From positions 28,783 through 92,782 of the forward strand of contig JAFEBW010000023.1 of the NCBI GenBank assembly GCA_018242445.1: DNA of 64,000 nucleotides. The letters run 5' to 3'. Position 1 is the first letter of the stretch; each line of letters starts with the position of its first letter. This document shows, piece by piece, positions 48,493 to 61,085 of the stretch. Origin of the DNA: Pseudomonadota bacterium (GTDB lineage Bacteria; Pseudomonadota; Gammaproteobacteria; Xanthomonadales; Xanthomonadaceae). Position numbers and translations under genes: made by a program. The notes under the pieces are model-generated. The model ran no database searches, was not told the DNA's origin, and worked only from the letters and a program-made list of their open reading frames with translations.

Positions 48493-49311
48493 TCAGAACA
48501 ATTGCCGCTGGATGCCCAGCGCCGCCATCACCTTGCTGGCGATTTCCTCGATCGATGTGTGCGTGGTGCTGAGCACGGGGATGCGCTCGGCCTTGAACAT
48601 CGATTCGGCGGCCGCGACTTCCTTGCGGCATTGCTCGATGGTCGCGTAGCGGCTGTCCGGTTTGCGTTCCTGACGGATCTGCCGCAATCGCGTCGGGTCG
48701 ATGGTCAGGCCATAGAGTTTTTTCCGGTACGGCACGAGCCGGCGCGGCAGCATGGCGTGTTCCAGATCCTCGTCGGTCAATGGATAGTTGGCGGCGCGCA
48801 CGCCGTAATGCAGGGCGAGGAACAGACAGGTCGGGGTCTTGCCGGATCGCGACACGCCGACGAGGATCAGGTCGGCCTCGTTGTAATTGATGTTGCCGCC
48901 ATCGTCGTGGGTCAACGCATAGTTGGTGGCGTTGATGCGCGCCTCGTAGGCGGCGAAATCCACCATGCCGTGGGCGTGGCCCACATGGTGCGCGCGCGCC
49001 TGCCCGAGCGCGGACTCCAGCCTGCCGATGAACGGCCCGAACACGTCCAGGATCAGCGCGCCGCTCTCGGCCAGCACGGCGGTGACCGATTCCTCCACCA
49101 CCGAGGTGATGATGATCGGGCGCTCCGCCCGCAGCGTGCAGGCCGTCATGATATGCCGCAGCGCTTCGCGCGCCTTGTCGGGGGTATCGACGAAGGAAAA
49201 CCGCTGGGTCTGGAAACGGATGCCCTCGAACTGGGTGAGCAGGCTGTGGCCGATGGTTTCGGCGGTGATGCCGGTGCCGTCGGAAACGTAGAACACCTGT
49301 TGCTCACGCAT
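48493..49311 (-). CDS. ppsR: PEP synthase regulatory protein (kinase/pyrophosphorylase)
   Basis: A 272-aa DUF299 protein that switches PEP synthase off by ADP-dependent phosphorylation of a threonine and on again by phosphate-dependent removal. The P-loop GVSRSGKT (152-159) and the N-terminal [12 protein letters not shown] are diagnostic. The start at 49311 gives the standard N-terminus. It is divergent from ppsA with 186 bp between, where AT-rich -10-like boxes occur on both strands (TAGAAT on minus near 49391, TAAAAT on plus near 49441). Confidence 0.96.
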   Translation of the reverse strand: MREQQVFYVSDGTGITAETIGHSLLTQFEGIRFQTQRFSFVDTPDKAREALRHIMTACTLRAERPIIITSVVEESVTAVLAESGALILDVFGPFIGRLESALGQARAHHVGHAHGMVDFAAYEARINATNYALTHDDGGNINYNEADLILVGVSRSGKTPTCLFLALHYGVRAANYPLTDEDLEHAMLPRRLVPYRKKLYGLTIDPTRLRQIRQERKPDSRYATIEQCRKEVAAAESMFKAERIPVLSTTHTSIEEIASKVMAALGIQRQLF

Positions 49312-49497
49312 CGTTGCAGCCCCGCTCCATGACAAGTCCGACCCGCCAACGACCTGCAAGCCGCATGCGCCCGCCTGGCGGAACCATGCATATTCTACGC
49401 AAGTGCCCGGCAAGCGCCCGCGCACGCCGCATCGCGGGGTAAAATAGGCGGCTCATCGCGCCCTGCGCGATCGCCATCGATCCCCCGGAGCCCACCC

Positions 49498-51870
<2,373 letters not shown>

Positions 51871-51874
51871 ATCG

Positions 51875-52795
51875 ATGCTCGCGGACGCCCCAGCTTCGCC
51901 CGCGCAGCAGTTGCTGGATCACCCGGTGATCCAGTCCACCCGGCTGCTCGACCGCTTCGCGCACATCGACTGGCCCGAACTGAGCCTGGAATGGGGCGTG
52001 CGCGTGGGCAGCGCGCTGCTGGTGCTCATCGGCGGCATCTGGCTGTCGAAACTGCTCGCGCGCATGCTCGCGCGCGTGTTCACGCGGCTGGGCGCGGAGG
52101 GCATCCTCACCACCTTCCTGTGCAACGCCACCCGCGCCGTCTGCATCGTCATCGTGGCGCTGATCGCGATGGACATGCTCGGCCTGCCGACGACCTCGCT
52201 GCTGGCGGTCGTGGGCGCCGCGGGCCTGGGCATCGGCCTGGCGATGAAGGATTCGCTGTCCAACATCGCCGCCGGGGTGATGTTGATCGCCCTGCGGCCG
52301 TTCCGCATCGGCGACGAAGTGCAGGTCGCCGGCATCGGCGGGGTGATCGAGCAGGTGCGCATCTTCCAGACCGTGCTGCGCACCGCCGACAACCGCGTGA
52401 TCACGCTGCCGAACGGGTTGATCACCGCGGCTCCGATCACCAATTTCACCGCGCGCGATCGCCGTCGGGTCGATCTCACCCTGGCCATCGCCTATGAGGA
52501 CGACATACGCATCGCCCGTGCGGCGCTGATCGCGGCGGCGGCTGCGCATACGCGCGTGCTGGCCGAGCCGGCACCGGACGTGCTGGTTGCCGACCTGGCC
52601 GAGAGCAGCATCCAGTTGCTCCTGCGCGCATGGGTTGCCACGCCCGACTACGCCATCGCCCGCAGCGAACTGCTGGAAGCCGCGCGCACCGCGTTGCGCG
52701 GCGGGGGCATGAGCGTTCCCTATCCGCGCGTGGTGCCGCATGGGCTGGCGATTGCATCGCCCGCATCGGGCCCGGCACGGGACAAAGGCGACTGA
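51875..52795 (+). CDS. mscS: Small-conductance mechanosensitive channel (MscS family)
   Basis: A 306-aa inner-membrane channel that opens on hypo-osmotic stress. An N-terminal extension (about 45 residues) precedes three helices; the pore helix has the Ala/Gly-rich pattern VVGAAGLGIGLAMKDSLSN. The cytoplasmic beta domain follows (RPFRIGDEVQV, NRVITLPNGLI). ATG 51875 is preferred, 4 nt after the ppsA stop; an upstream TTG (51848) in frame would overlap ppsA. Confidence 0.9.
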   Translation: MLADAPASPAQQLLDHPVIQSTRLLDRFAHIDWPELSLEWGVRVGSALLVLIGGIWLSKLLARMLARVFTRLGAEGILTTFLCNATRAVCIVIVALIAMDMLGLPTTSLLAVVGAAGLGIGLAMKDSLSNIAAGVMLIALRPFRIGDEVQVAGIGGVIEQVRIFQTVLRTADNRVITLPNGLITAAPITNFTARDRRRVDLTLAIAYEDDIRIARAALIAAAAAHTRVLAEPAPDVLVADLAESSIQLLLRAWVATPDYAIARSELLEAARTALRGGGMSVPYPRVVPHGLAIASPASGPARDKGD

Positions 52796-52805
52796 GAGGG
52801 CACGG

Positions 52806-52861
52806 ACGCGGACGCACCCCCCTCCCGGCCTCCCCCTGCGCTGCGCGCAAGGGGAGGAGAC
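52806..52861. repeat. GC-rich palindromic repeat after mscS
   Basis: CCCCTGCGCTGCGCGCAAGGGG hairpin flanked by CCCTCCCGGCCTCC and GGAGGAG. It is a single-arm relative of the palindrome at 14441. It lies 10 bp after the mscS stop and before the convergent cyclase gene, so it may terminate mscS transcription. Confidence 0.6.
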
Positions 52862-52937
52862 AAATGCGCGGTGCGGAATCCAGGTTCCGCAGGGCTGCTC
52901 AGCTATCACGTTCGAAGGGTGTTCGATTCGAGCGCGG

Positions 52938-55892
52938 TCAGCCTTCCACTTTGTTTCTGCCCGATTCCTTGGCGCGATACAGCAGCTCGTCGGCGCGGCT
53001 GGACATGCGACTGTAGGTTTCCTTGCCATCCCATTGCACCACGCCCATGCTGACGGTGACGCGCAGATCCGCTGCGATGGCCTCCCAATCACGGGTTTCG
53101 ATGGCGGCGCGCATGCGTTCGCAGTAGGTGCGTGCGCCGGCGATATCCGAACCGGAAAGGATGCACACGAATTCCTCGCCACCCAGCCGGCCTGCCAGAT
53201 CGCCGGGGCGCTGATGGCTGCGCAGGATGCCGCCGAGGGCGCGCAGCACGTCGTCGCCCACCGCGTGCGAATAATGGTCGTTGACGCGCTTGAAATGGTC
53301 GATGTCCAGCAGCACCAGCGACAGCGGCCGCCCGCTGCGGCGCGACTCGGCGAAATACACCTCGACCGCCTCGTCCACGCGGCGGCGATTGGCGATGCCG
53401 GTCAGCGCGTCTTCGCGCGCCTGCCGCTCGAAGGCTTCGGCCTGCGCCTGGATGGTCTCCAGCAACCGGGTCTTGTCGGCATCGGCCTGGCGCAACAGCT
53501 CGGTCTGCCGTCGCAGATCCTCGGTGCGCGCGTCCACCAGTGTTTGCAGATGGCGTTCGTTGGCCGCCAGCACGCGGATCCGAGCACGGTAGGCCAGCCA
53601 GCCACCGACGAGCAGGATCAGCGCGGCGAACACGTAGAACCACGGCTTTTGCCAGAGGCGCGCCTGGATGCGGAATGCCAGCGCCGCTTCGCGCGGCGAC
53701 CACGAACCGCCGGTGATCGCCGCCTGGATGCGCAGCCGATAGTTGCCCGGCGGCAGGTTGGTGAACTGCACGCTGGTGTGCTCGCCCACCACGCTCCAGT
53801 CCGTGTCGTAGCCTTCCAGCAAGTAGCGGTACTGGATGCGCCGCGGCAGGTGGTAATTCATCGCGAAGTAACGCACGTCGACCTTGCGCGTGCCCGGCGG
53901 CAATTCGAGCACCCCGTCGCCCGGCGCGACGATGCGATCGTCGATGCGCACTTCCTCGAGTTGCGTTTGCGGCGGCGCGTTGCGGTAGTCCACCAGCCGC
54001 TCCGGATGCACCATGCCCACGCCGCGCGACATGGCGACCCACACGCTGCCATCGGGCAACAGCCATGCGCCCGGGCTCGAACCACCGTTGCATTGCGACG
54101 ACGGCAAGCCGTCGGCCGTGCCGAACACATCCATCGTCACGTTGCTGCGCCGTCCATCGGCGACCGCGTTCGCCTGCTCGGCGGCGATGCGCACCAAGCC
54201 GCTCAAGGTGCTCAGCCAGAGATTGCCTTCGCGATCGGGCAATACCGCGTACACCGCATCCAGCCCCTGCATGCCGCGGATCGCGGCCAGATGGCCGTCC
54301 TTCCAGCGCAGCAAGCCGCGATCGGTGGCGATCCAGATTGCGCCGTCGGCGTCGGCCGCGAAAGCGAACACCGATTGCGCCATGCTCTGCGCAGGCATCG
54401 GGACACTCACGAAACGATCGCCGTCCCGGTATGCCATTCCGCCGGCGGTGCCTACCCACAAACGCTCGCCGGCATCCTGAAACACGGCATAGACCGAATC
54501 GCCGGGCAGCCCGTCCGCCGCCGTGTACACGCGCTGCGAGCGGTCGCCCTGCCAGTACAAGCCCTTGGCGGTACCGATCCACACGCTGCCGTCACGATTC
54601 TCCCGCACCGCGCGCACCGCATCGGACGGCAACCCGTTGGCCAGATTGACGATGCGATCCACGCGGCCATCCTGCAGGCGCATGGCGCCATCGGTATCGG
54701 TGCCGACCCACAGGCCACGATCCCCCGAGCGCGCCAGCGCACGGATGGATTGATGGGCGAACATATCGCCAGCCACGCTCTCGATGCGCCCTTCGTGCAT
54801 GCGCGCAAGACCGGCCTGCGTGCCGATCCACATATCGCCATCCGGTGTGCCCAGCACCGCCTGGACGTTGTCGTTGGGCAGGCCATCCTGCTTGCCGAGG
54901 GCGCCGAAGGGCGTGTCGCGCAGGCGCAGCAAACCTTGATTGCCGCCGACCCAGACGCTGCCGTCGGCGGCGCGCAGCAGCGCATCGACCGACCACGCGC
55001 GGTTCGCGCCAGGTTCGCGCACGGCTTCGGTGCGGCCGTCGTTGACCACCAGCAGCCCATGCCCTGCCGTGCCGACGAGGGCACGGCCGGCCGAGTCGGG
55101 CAAGATGGCGAGCACCGCGTCGTCGAAGGCATCCTGCGTCATCTTTTCGAACTGCGCATCGCCGCGACGCTGCCGATACGCACCCGCCCGCGTGCCGACC
55201 CACAGCGATTGATCCTGCGCCTCGGCCAGCGCGGTGATCGCGCCGGAAGGCAAGGGGCCGGCGTTGACGCTGATGGTTTGCACGCGGTCGTTGACGATGC
55301 GCGCCAGGCCGGCCGAGGTGCCGACCCACGCCGATCCATCGTCTGCAACCAGCAAGCTGGTGATGCGGTTGGATGGCAGCCCGTTGCGGCTGTCGAAGTG
55401 GCTCGTTCGGCGCCCATCGAACACGTCCAAACCGCCCGCACCAGCCACCCACAGCCGGCCGCGCGCATCCTCCTGCGCCGCGACCACCGCATCCTGTACC
55501 TGCCCGCCGTCGCTGCCGCGTTGCGACCACCAGCCCTGGTTGAGAAAGCTCACGCCACCGCGCGCGGTGCCGATCAGCAAGGTGTCCTCGTGGCCGACCG
55601 CCAGCGAGCGCACGTCGTTGTCGCGCATCTGCGGTTCCGAGACGCTGTCGCTGTAGTTGAACTCGACGCCGTTGAAGCGCGCCAGACCTTCCGGCGTGCC
55701 GACCCACAGATAGCCGTCGGATGTCTGTGCGAGAGCGTTGACCTGGTCGCTGCGCAAGCCGCTTTGTTGCGACCAGGTTTCCCGCGCCCAGGAATCCAGC
55801 GGCTTGCGACTGGCCTGCTGCGCGCCGGCCACGCCGACCAGCCAACCGCACAGCACGAGGGCGGTGAAAAACAGGCGCAGGATTCGCATCAT
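52938..55892 (-). CDS. Periplasmic beta-propeller sensor diguanylate cyclase
   Basis: A 984-aa membrane receptor making c-di-GMP. A signal sequence (about 1-24) is followed by repeated two-component-regulator propeller blades (about 40-680, recurring WVGTxxGLxR), a Y_Y_Y domain (about 690-745), one membrane helix (about 750-770), a coiled coil (785-825) and a GGDEF domain (830-984). The active site GGEEF (904-908) is intact, and RxxD five residues before it gives a product-inhibition site. The start at 55892 (MMRILRL) begins the signal peptide. It is 26 bp after orn, the nuclease that removes pGpG. Confidence 0.93.
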   Translation of the reverse strand: MMRILRLFFTALVLCGWLVGVAGAQQASRKPLDSWARETWSQQSGLRSDQVNALAQTSDGYLWVGTPEGLARFNGVEFNYSDSVSEPQMRDNDVRSLAVGHEDTLLIGTARGGVSFLNQGWWSQRGSDGGQVQDAVVAAQEDARGRLWVAGAGGLDVFDGRRTSHFDSRNGLPSNRITSLLVADDGSAWVGTSAGLARIVNDRVQTISVNAGPLPSGAITALAEAQDQSLWVGTRAGAYRQRRGDAQFEKMTQDAFDDAVLAILPDSAGRALVGTAGHGLLVVNDGRTEAVREPGANRAWSVDALLRAADGSVWVGGNQGLLRLRDTPFGALGKQDGLPNDNVQAVLGTPDGDMWIGTQAGLARMHEGRIESVAGDMFAHQSIRALARSGDRGLWVGTDTDGAMRLQDGRVDRIVNLANGLPSDAVRAVRENRDGSVWIGTAKGLYWQGDRSQRVYTAADGLPGDSVYAVFQDAGERLWVGTAGGMAYRDGDRFVSVPMPAQSMAQSVFAFAADADGAIWIATDRGLLRWKDGHLAAIRGMQGLDAVYAVLPDREGNLWLSTLSGLVRIAAEQANAVADGRRSNVTMDVFGTADGLPSSQCNGGSSPGAWLLPDGSVWVAMSRGVGMVHPERLVDYRNAPPQTQLEEVRIDDRIVAPGDGVLELPPGTRKVDVRYFAMNYHLPRRIQYRYLLEGYDTDWSVVGEHTSVQFTNLPPGNYRLRIQAAITGGSWSPREAALAFRIQARLWQKPWFYVFAALILLVGGWLAYRARIRVLAANERHLQTLVDARTEDLRRQTELLRQADADKTRLLETIQAQAEAFERQAREDALTGIANRRRVDEAVEVYFAESRRSGRPLSLVLLDIDHFKRVNDHYSHAVGDDVLRALGGILRSHQRPGDLAGRLGGEEFVCILSGSDIAGARTYCERMRAAIETRDWEAIAADLRVTVSMGVVQWDGKETYSRMSSRADELLYRAKESGRNKVEG

Positions 55893-55918
55893 CGGCTGCA
55901 CGTCGCCCTGCTCGCCGC

Positions 55919-56482
55919 TCAGGGCAACTCGCCGCCGAGGCGGCCCATGAACCGACGGTAATAACGCAGTTCGGCGACCGAATCGCGGGTATCGCTGAGC
56001 GCGGTATGCGCCGAATCCTTTTCGAATCCCATCGACACATCCGGCGCCCAGCGCTTCGCCAGCTCCTTGAGCACGCTCACGTCGAGGTTGCGGTAATGGA
56101 AATACCGTTCCAGCTTCGGCATGTACCGGTACAGGAAACGCCGATCCTGGCAGATCGAATTGCCGCAGATCGGCGATTTGCCCTCCGCCACCCATGGTGC
56201 GAGAAACGCCAGCGTGGCCGCTTCGGCCTGCTCCAGCGTGACCGTCGATTCCAGTACCCGCTGCCACAGCCCGGACTTGCCGTGCTGGTTGCGGTTCCAG
56301 TCGTCCATCGCCTGCAAGCGTTCCAGCGGCACGTGGATCGCCAGCTCGGGACCTTCGGCAAGGATGTTCAGATCCTTGTCGGTGACGAGGGTGGCGATCT
56401 CGATGATGGTGTCGGTGTCCGGATTGAGCCCGGTCATCTCCAGATCGGTCCAGATCAGGCGGTCGTGGTCGGACGTGGTCAT
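55919..56482 (-). CDS. orn: Oligoribonuclease
   Basis: A 187-aa 3'-5' exonuclease of the DEDDh family that degrades very short RNAs and pGpG, the end product of c-di-GMP breakdown. Motifs: [14 protein letters not shown] (Exo I), SICQDRRFL (Exo II) and [14 protein letters not shown] (Exo III with catalytic His and Asp). Length is normal. The start at 56482 gives the standard N-terminus; upstream in-frame codons to 56575 are unlikely. Confidence 0.97.
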   Translation of the reverse strand: MTTSDHDRLIWTDLEMTGLNPDTDTIIEIATLVTDKDLNILAEGPELAIHVPLERLQAMDDWNRNQHGKSGLWQRVLESTVTLEQAEAATLAFLAPWVAEGKSPICGNSICQDRRFLYRYMPKLERYFHYRNLDVSVLKELAKRWAPDVSMGFEKDSAHTALSDTRDSVAELRYYRRFMGRLGGELP

Positions 56483-56542
56483 ACGTGGGCAGGCGTCATG
56501 GCAACGCGCATGATAGCGTCCCCGCCCCATCGGAGCGCGTCC

Positions 56543-57025
56543 ATGCCCCTGGCCCTCGGCGTCGAACCCAGCCACTACGCGGTGGTGTCGGCGATGATCA
56601 CGCCGGCCTTCTTCCTCACCGCCACCAGTTCATTGATCGCCACCTGCAACGCACGCCTGTCGCGGGTGGTGGATCGCATGCGCATCGACATCGCCGAACT
56701 GCAACGCATCGACCGTTCCGGATCGAACAGCGGCTTGCGCCAGCGCGTGGATCAGCACCGCCAGCGCTCGCGCCTCGTGCTGGCCTCGGTACGTCTGCTG
56801 TACGGCGCGGTGACGGCCTTCGTCGGCACCAGCATGGCTATTGCCCTCGACAGCCTGATCGGCTGGAACATCGACGTGCTGCCGATGGCGCTGGCGGTGC
56901 TCGGCGTGTTGCTGGTGTTCCTCGCCTCGCTGTGCCTTGGCCGCGAGGCACGAATGGCGTTGAAGATGCTGGAAACCGATCTGGATCGGCAGTTGGCGAA
57001 GGATGCCGGCGGGAAAAGCGGTTGA
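56543..57025 (+). CDS. DUF2721 family membrane protein
   Basis: A 160-aa inner-membrane protein of the DUF2721 family with three helices (about 16-36, 80-100, 106-130) and the segment [17 protein letters not shown]. Function is unknown. GGAG lies 7 nt before the ATG at 56543. It is divergent from orn with 60 bp between. Confidence 0.85.
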   Translation: MPLALGVEPSHYAVVSAMITPAFFLTATSSLIATCNARLSRVVDRMRIDIAELQRIDRSGSNSGLRQRVDQHRQRSRLVLASVRLLYGAVTAFVGTSMAIALDSLIGWNIDVLPMALAVLGVLLVFLASLCLGREARMALKMLETDLDRQLAKDAGGKSG

Positions 57026-57169
57026 GCAAGCCATCCGTCTGGAGCAGGACCGTGCGGGACAGGATCTCTTTCCAAGCGAAAAAGTCGGCTCGTCGTCCCT
57101 GCGTATGCAAGGATCCGGCGACTTGCACGCGAGCCACTGGATGACCAGCCTGCGGCTGTTGCGAATCGA

Positions 57170-57187
57170 TTCCCGCGTTCGCGGGAA
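57170..57187. repeat. REP-like hairpin TTCCCGC/GCGGGAA
   Basis: A 7-bp stem with a GTTC loop, followed by AGACGGGC, lies between the convergent DUF2721 and tadA genes. It matches the widespread 'cgtcattcccgcg' intergenic repeat type of Xanthomonadales. A degenerate relative (ATTCATGGATCCCCGCC...GATGACGGG) lies at about 44320-44355. Confidence 0.5.
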
Positions 57188-57230
57188 AGACGGGCAAAAG
57201 CATTCCTGCTTGTTTGATCGCCAGCGCTCA

Positions 57231-57713
57231 TCAATCGGATCGCTTGCCACGCTTGCCGCGGAAATAGGCGGTGAGGCGCGCGCCCGCTTCCTCGGCCAGC
57301 ACGTCGCCGCGCATCTCGACGCGGTGGTTATGGCGCGGATCGGAGAGCAGGTCGAACACGCTGCCAGCCGCGCCGGTCTTGGGGTCGGACGCCGCATACA
57401 CGACCCTTGCGATGCGCGCATGCACCATCGCCATCGCGCACATCGCGCACGGCTCCAGCGTCACGTACAGCGTGCAGCCGAGCAGCCGGTGATTGCCCAG
57501 CGCCCTGCCCGCCGCGCGCAGCGCCACGATCTCGGCATGCGCGCTGGGGTCGTGGTCGGTGATGTTGCGGTTCCAGCCTTCGCCCACGAGTTGGCCCCGC
57601 GCATCCACGACCACCGCACCGACTGGAATTTCGTCGTCCTCGCGCCGCGCCCGGTCGGCCAGCGCGAGGGCATGGTGCATCCAGTGCTCGTCGGGTTCGG
57701 AATACTCATGCAT
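57231..57713 (-). CDS. tadA: tRNA-specific adenosine deaminase TadA
   Basis: A 160-aa zinc deaminase that converts A34 to inosine in tRNA-Arg. The zinc/catalytic motifs are HAE (59-61) and PCAMC (Cys 89 and Cys 92). The start at 57713 (MHEYSEPDEHWM) gives normal length; the frame remains open upstream to 57800 without a good start. It follows guaA on the same strand after 139 bp containing two hairpins. Confidence 0.95.
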   Translation of the reverse strand: MHEYSEPDEHWMHHALALADRARREDDEIPVGAVVVDARGQLVGEGWNRNITDHDPSAHAEIVALRAAGRALGNHRLLGCTLYVTLEPCAMCAMAMVHARIARVVYAASDPKTGAAGSVFDLLSDPRHNHRVEMRGDVLAEEAGARLTAYFRGKRGKRSD

Positions 57714-57790
57714 GGAATCGTGCCCATGGTTTTCGTGCGAGCGCGGTGGATGCGATCCTTGGCGAGACGATGTCGCTTGCTGACACCCCC

Positions 57791-57857
57791 GACCGGCCAT
57801 CCGTGGCCGGTCAATAGGCAGCCTGCGAGCCTGCGGCTCGCAGTCAGGCTGCCTATT
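57791..57857 (-). terminator. Double hairpin at the guaA 3' end
   Basis: AATAGGCAGCCTG (57813-57825) pairs with CAGGCTGCCTATT (57845-57857), with an inner GAGCC/GGCTC stem. The arm includes the guaA stop codon (57853-57855). A second hairpin GACCGGCCA/TGGCCGGTC (57791-57812, loop TCCG) follows immediately in the direction of transcription. There is no U-run; it probably protects or ends the guaBA mRNA. Confidence 0.55.
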
Positions 57858-59412
57858 CCCACTCGATCGTCGCCGGTGGCTTGCCGGAAATGTCGTACAC
57901 CACGCGCGACACGCCGCGCAGTTCGTTGATGATGCGGTTGCTCACGGTGCCGAGGAAGTCGTAGGGCAGGTGCGCCCAGTGCGCGGTCATGAAGTCGATG
58001 GTCTCCACCGCGCGCAGGGCGATCACCCACTCATAGGCACGCGCATCGCCGACCACGCCGACGGATTTGACCGGCAGGAACACCGCGAACGCCTGCGAGG
58101 TCTTGTCGTACAGGCCGGACTTGCGCAGCTCGTCGATGAAGATCGCGTCGGCGCGCGCCAACAACTCGGCATATTCTGGCTTCACCTCACCCAGGATGCG
58201 CACGCCCAGGCCCGGGCCGGGGAACGGGTGGCGATAGACCATCTCGCGTGGCAGGCCCAGCGCCACGCCGAGGCGGCGCACTTCGTCCTTGAACAATTCG
58301 CGCAGCGGCTCGACCAAACCCAGCTTCATGTGCGCGGGCAGGCCGCCGACGTTGTGATGGCTCTTGATGACGTGGGCCTTGCCGGTCTTGCTGCCGGCCG
58401 ATTCGATCACGTCGGGGTAGATCGTGCCTTGCGCGAGCCATTTCGCATTTTTGAGTTTGGCCGATTCCTCGTCGAAGATCTCGACGAACAGGTTGCCGAT
58501 GATTTTGCGCTTGGCTTCCGGATCGCTCACACCTGCCAACGCGATGAAGTAACGTTCCGCCGCATTCACGCGGATCACCTTGACGCCCATGTGCTCAGCC
58601 ATCGTCGCCATCACCTGATCGCCTTCGCGCCAGCGCAACAGGCCGGTATCGACGAACACGCAGGTGAGCTGCTCGCCGATGGCCTTGTGCAGCAGCGCGG
58701 CGACGACCGAGGAATCCACCCCGCCCGACAAACCCAGGATCACCTCGTCGGTGCCGACCTGCGCGCGCACGCGGGCGATCTGGTCGTCGATGATGTGGGC
58801 CGGCGTCCACAGCGTCCGGCAGCCGCAGACATCCACCGCGAAGCGGCGCAGCAGCGCTTCGCCGGCGGCGGTGTGGGTGACTTCCGGGTGGAACTGCACG
58901 CCGTAGATTTTTTTCGCGTCGTCGGCAAAGGCAGCGATACCGAGGCGGTCGGTCTTGGCGGTGACGGTGAAGCCATCCGGCGCGCGGGCGACGTGATCGC
59001 CGTGGCTCATCCACACGTTGCACAGCTCCGGCGTGCTGGCCACCGGCGCGAGCAACGCATCCTTGCCGATGATGGACAAGCTGGCGTGGCCGAACTCGCG
59101 CTGATTGCCGGCTTCGGTGGCACCGCCCATCTGCACCGCCAGCGTCTGCATGCCGTAGCAGATGCCCAGCAGCGGCACGCCTGCGTCGAACACCTGCTGC
59201 GGCGCGCGCGGCGAGCCTGCCTCCAGCGTGGATTCCGGCCCGCCGGAAAGGATGATGCCTTTCGGAGCGAAGGCCGCGATCTGCGCCGGGTCGTGATCCC
59301 AGGCCCAGATCTCGCAATACACCCCGAGCTCGCGGATGCGCCGCGCGATCAACTGCGTGTACTGCGCGCCGAAGTCGAGAATGAGGAGCTTGTCGGTGTG
59401 GAGGTCGGTCAT
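57853..59412 (-). CDS. guaA: GMP synthase (glutamine-hydrolysing)
   Basis: A 519-aa cytoplasmic enzyme converting XMP to GMP. The N-terminal class I glutamine amidotransferase has the nucleophile in GICYGMQ and the His/Glu pair in FHPEVTHT. The ATP-pyrophosphatase loop is GLSGGVDSS, and the C-terminal dimerisation domain ends PPATIEWE. Start 59412 gives the standard N-terminus after AGAGAG. It is separated from guaB by 134 bp, which is almost filled by a modular hairpin element. Confidence 0.98.
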   Translation of the reverse strand: MTDLHTDKLLILDFGAQYTQLIARRIRELGVYCEIWAWDHDPAQIAAFAPKGIILSGGPESTLEAGSPRAPQQVFDAGVPLLGICYGMQTLAVQMGGATEAGNQREFGHASLSIIGKDALLAPVASTPELCNVWMSHGDHVARAPDGFTVTAKTDRLGIAAFADDAKKIYGVQFHPEVTHTAAGEALLRRFAVDVCGCRTLWTPAHIIDDQIARVRAQVGTDEVILGLSGGVDSSVVAALLHKAIGEQLTCVFVDTGLLRWREGDQVMATMAEHMGVKVIRVNAAERYFIALAGVSDPEAKRKIIGNLFVEIFDEESAKLKNAKWLAQGTIYPDVIESAGSKTGKAHVIKSHHNVGGLPAHMKLGLVEPLRELFKDEVRRLGVALGLPREMVYRHPFPGPGLGVRILGEVKPEYAELLARADAIFIDELRKSGLYDKTSQAFAVFLPVKSVGVVGDARAYEWVIALRAVETIDFMTAHWAHLPYDFLGTVSNRIINELRGVSRVVYDISGKPPATIEWE

Positions 59413-59436
59413 TGAACTCTCTTGCGATTTGGAACA

Positions 59437-59546
59437 TCGATCATTTCGGCCCGTCCGGGCCTCAATGATCGACCCCGCCCTCCGCATCCTGCTACGGGCG
59501 TTCGCAGGCGCGCGATCTGCCACTGGCAGATCGCAAACGCGCCTGC
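59437..59546 (-). repeat. Modular hairpin element, B form, in the guaB-guaA gap (copy 5)
   Basis: On the minus strand, the transcribed direction. Hairpin A is at 59507-59543 (arms GGCGCG, core GATCTGCC-AGT-GGCAGATC), starting 4 nt after the guaB stop. The linker GCGAACGCCCGTAGCAGGA and GCGGAGGGCGGGG follow, then hairpin B: TCGATCATT/AATGATCGA (59437-59445 with 59464-59472) around GGCCC/GGGCC. Compared with copy 3, hairpin B changes CGC/GCG to CAT/ATG-type pairs on both sides. It leaves only 24 nt before the guaA start. Confidence 0.85.
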
Positions 59547-61004
59547 TCACCCCGCCCTGTAATTAGGCGGCTCCTTGGTGATCTGCACATCGTGCACATG
59601 GCTCTCGCGCACGCCGGCGTTGCTGACCTGCACGAACTGCGGGCGGCTGCGCATCTGTTCGATGTCGGCGCAACCCACGTAGCCCATCGAGGCGCGCAGG
59701 CCGCCGCCGAGCTGGTGCACGATCGCGCGCAGGCTGCCGCGGTAGGGCACGCGGCCCTCGATGCCCTCGGGCACCAGCTTGTCGGCGTCGGATGCGTCCT
59801 GGAAATAGCGATCCTTGCTGCCCAGTTCCATCGCGCCGATCGAGCCCATGCCGCGGTAGCTCTTGTAGCTGCGGCCCTGGAACAGTTCGATCTCGCCGGG
59901 CGCTTCCTCGGTGCCGGCGAACAGCCCGCCGATCATCACCGCCGATGCGCCCGCGGCGATCGCCTTGGCGATGTCGCCGGAGTAGCGGATGCCGCCGTCG
60001 GCGATCAACGGGATGCGCTCGGCCAGCGCCTTGGCGACCATGCCGATGGCGGTGATTTGCGGCACGCCCACGCCGGCGACGATGCGGGTGGTGCAGATCG
60101 AGCCGGGGCCGACGCCGACCTTGACCGCGTCCGCGCCGGCATCCATCAGCGCCAGCGCGGCATCGCCGGTGACGATGTTGCCGCCGATCGCCTGCATCTG
60201 CGGAAAGCGTTTCTTCACCCATGCCACGCGATCGAGCACGCCCTGCGAATGGCCGTGCGCGGTATCCACCACGACCACGTCCACGCCCGCCTCCGCCAGC
60301 ACCTCGATGCGCGCCTCGGTGTCGCCGCCCACACCCACCGCCGCGCCGACCAGCAGGCGCTCGGAGGCGTCCTTGGCCGAATGCGGGTTGTCGTGCGCCT
60401 TCTGGATGTCCTTGACGGTGATCAGCCCGCGCAATTCGAAGGCATCGTTGACCACCAGCACCTTCTCGATGCGGTGCTTGTGCAGCAGGCCCATCACCTC
60501 CTCGTCGGATGCGCCCTCGCGCACCGTCACGAGGCGATCCTTCTTGGTCATGATGTGGCGCACCGGGTCGTCGAGCTTCTTCTCGAAGCGCATGTCGCGG
60601 CTGGTGACGATGCCGACCAGCTTGCCCGCATCCACCACCGGCACGCCGGAGATGTTGCGTGCGCGGGTGAGCTTGAGCACCTCGCCGATGGTGGTCTCCG
60701 GGCCGACCGTGAACGGCCGCCGGATCACCCCGGCCTCGAACTGCTTGACCTGCGTGGCCTCCGCGGCCTGCGCCTTGATCGACATGTTCTTGTGCAGGAT
60801 GCCGATGCCGCCGAGCTGCGCCATCGTGATCGCCAGCCGCGCCTCGGTGACGGTGTCCATCGCCGCCGAGACGAAGGGCAGGTTCAGGTACAGGCCGCGG
60901 GTGAGCCGCGAGCGCAGGCTGACGTCGCGCGGCAGCACGGTGGAATGGGCGGGGATCAGCGAGACATCGTCGAAGGTGAGCGCTTCGGCCTGGATGCGCA
61001 GCAT
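59547..61004 (-). CDS. guaB: Inosine-5'-monophosphate dehydrogenase
   Basis: A 485-aa enzyme oxidising IMP to XMP with NAD+, the first step to GMP. The barrel holds the catalytic cysteine in [16 protein letters not shown]; a CBS pair interrupts it (about residues 95-205). The C-terminus [16 protein letters not shown] is standard. ATG 61004 is chosen because GGAG lies 6 nt upstream; an in-frame ATG at 61016 lacks a ribosome site. guaB and guaA form the usual guaBA operon. Confidence 0.98.
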   Translation of the reverse strand: MLRIQAEALTFDDVSLIPAHSTVLPRDVSLRSRLTRGLYLNLPFVSAAMDTVTEARLAITMAQLGGIGILHKNMSIKAQAAEATQVKQFEAGVIRRPFTVGPETTIGEVLKLTRARNISGVPVVDAGKLVGIVTSRDMRFEKKLDDPVRHIMTKKDRLVTVREGASDEEVMGLLHKHRIEKVLVVNDAFELRGLITVKDIQKAHDNPHSAKDASERLLVGAAVGVGGDTEARIEVLAEAGVDVVVVDTAHGHSQGVLDRVAWVKKRFPQMQAIGGNIVTGDAALALMDAGADAVKVGVGPGSICTTRIVAGVGVPQITAIGMVAKALAERIPLIADGGIRYSGDIAKAIAAGASAVMIGGLFAGTEEAPGEIELFQGRSYKSYRGMGSIGAMELGSKDRYFQDASDADKLVPEGIEGRVPYRGSLRAIVHQLGGGLRASMGYVGCADIEQMRSRPQFVQVSNAGVRESHVHDVQITKEPPNYRAG

Positions 61005-61085
61005 GTGCGGCTCCATGGAAGGAAGCCCGACATTATACCGGCTGCGGTCGCCGTGACGGCTGTGCAGGCGCGACGGCGATGGAAC

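Noticed and set aside
49312..49497. Clear promoter pair between ppsR and ppsA
   Set aside because: -10-like boxes exist on both strands but no -35 at proper spacing; noted only within the ppsR entry.
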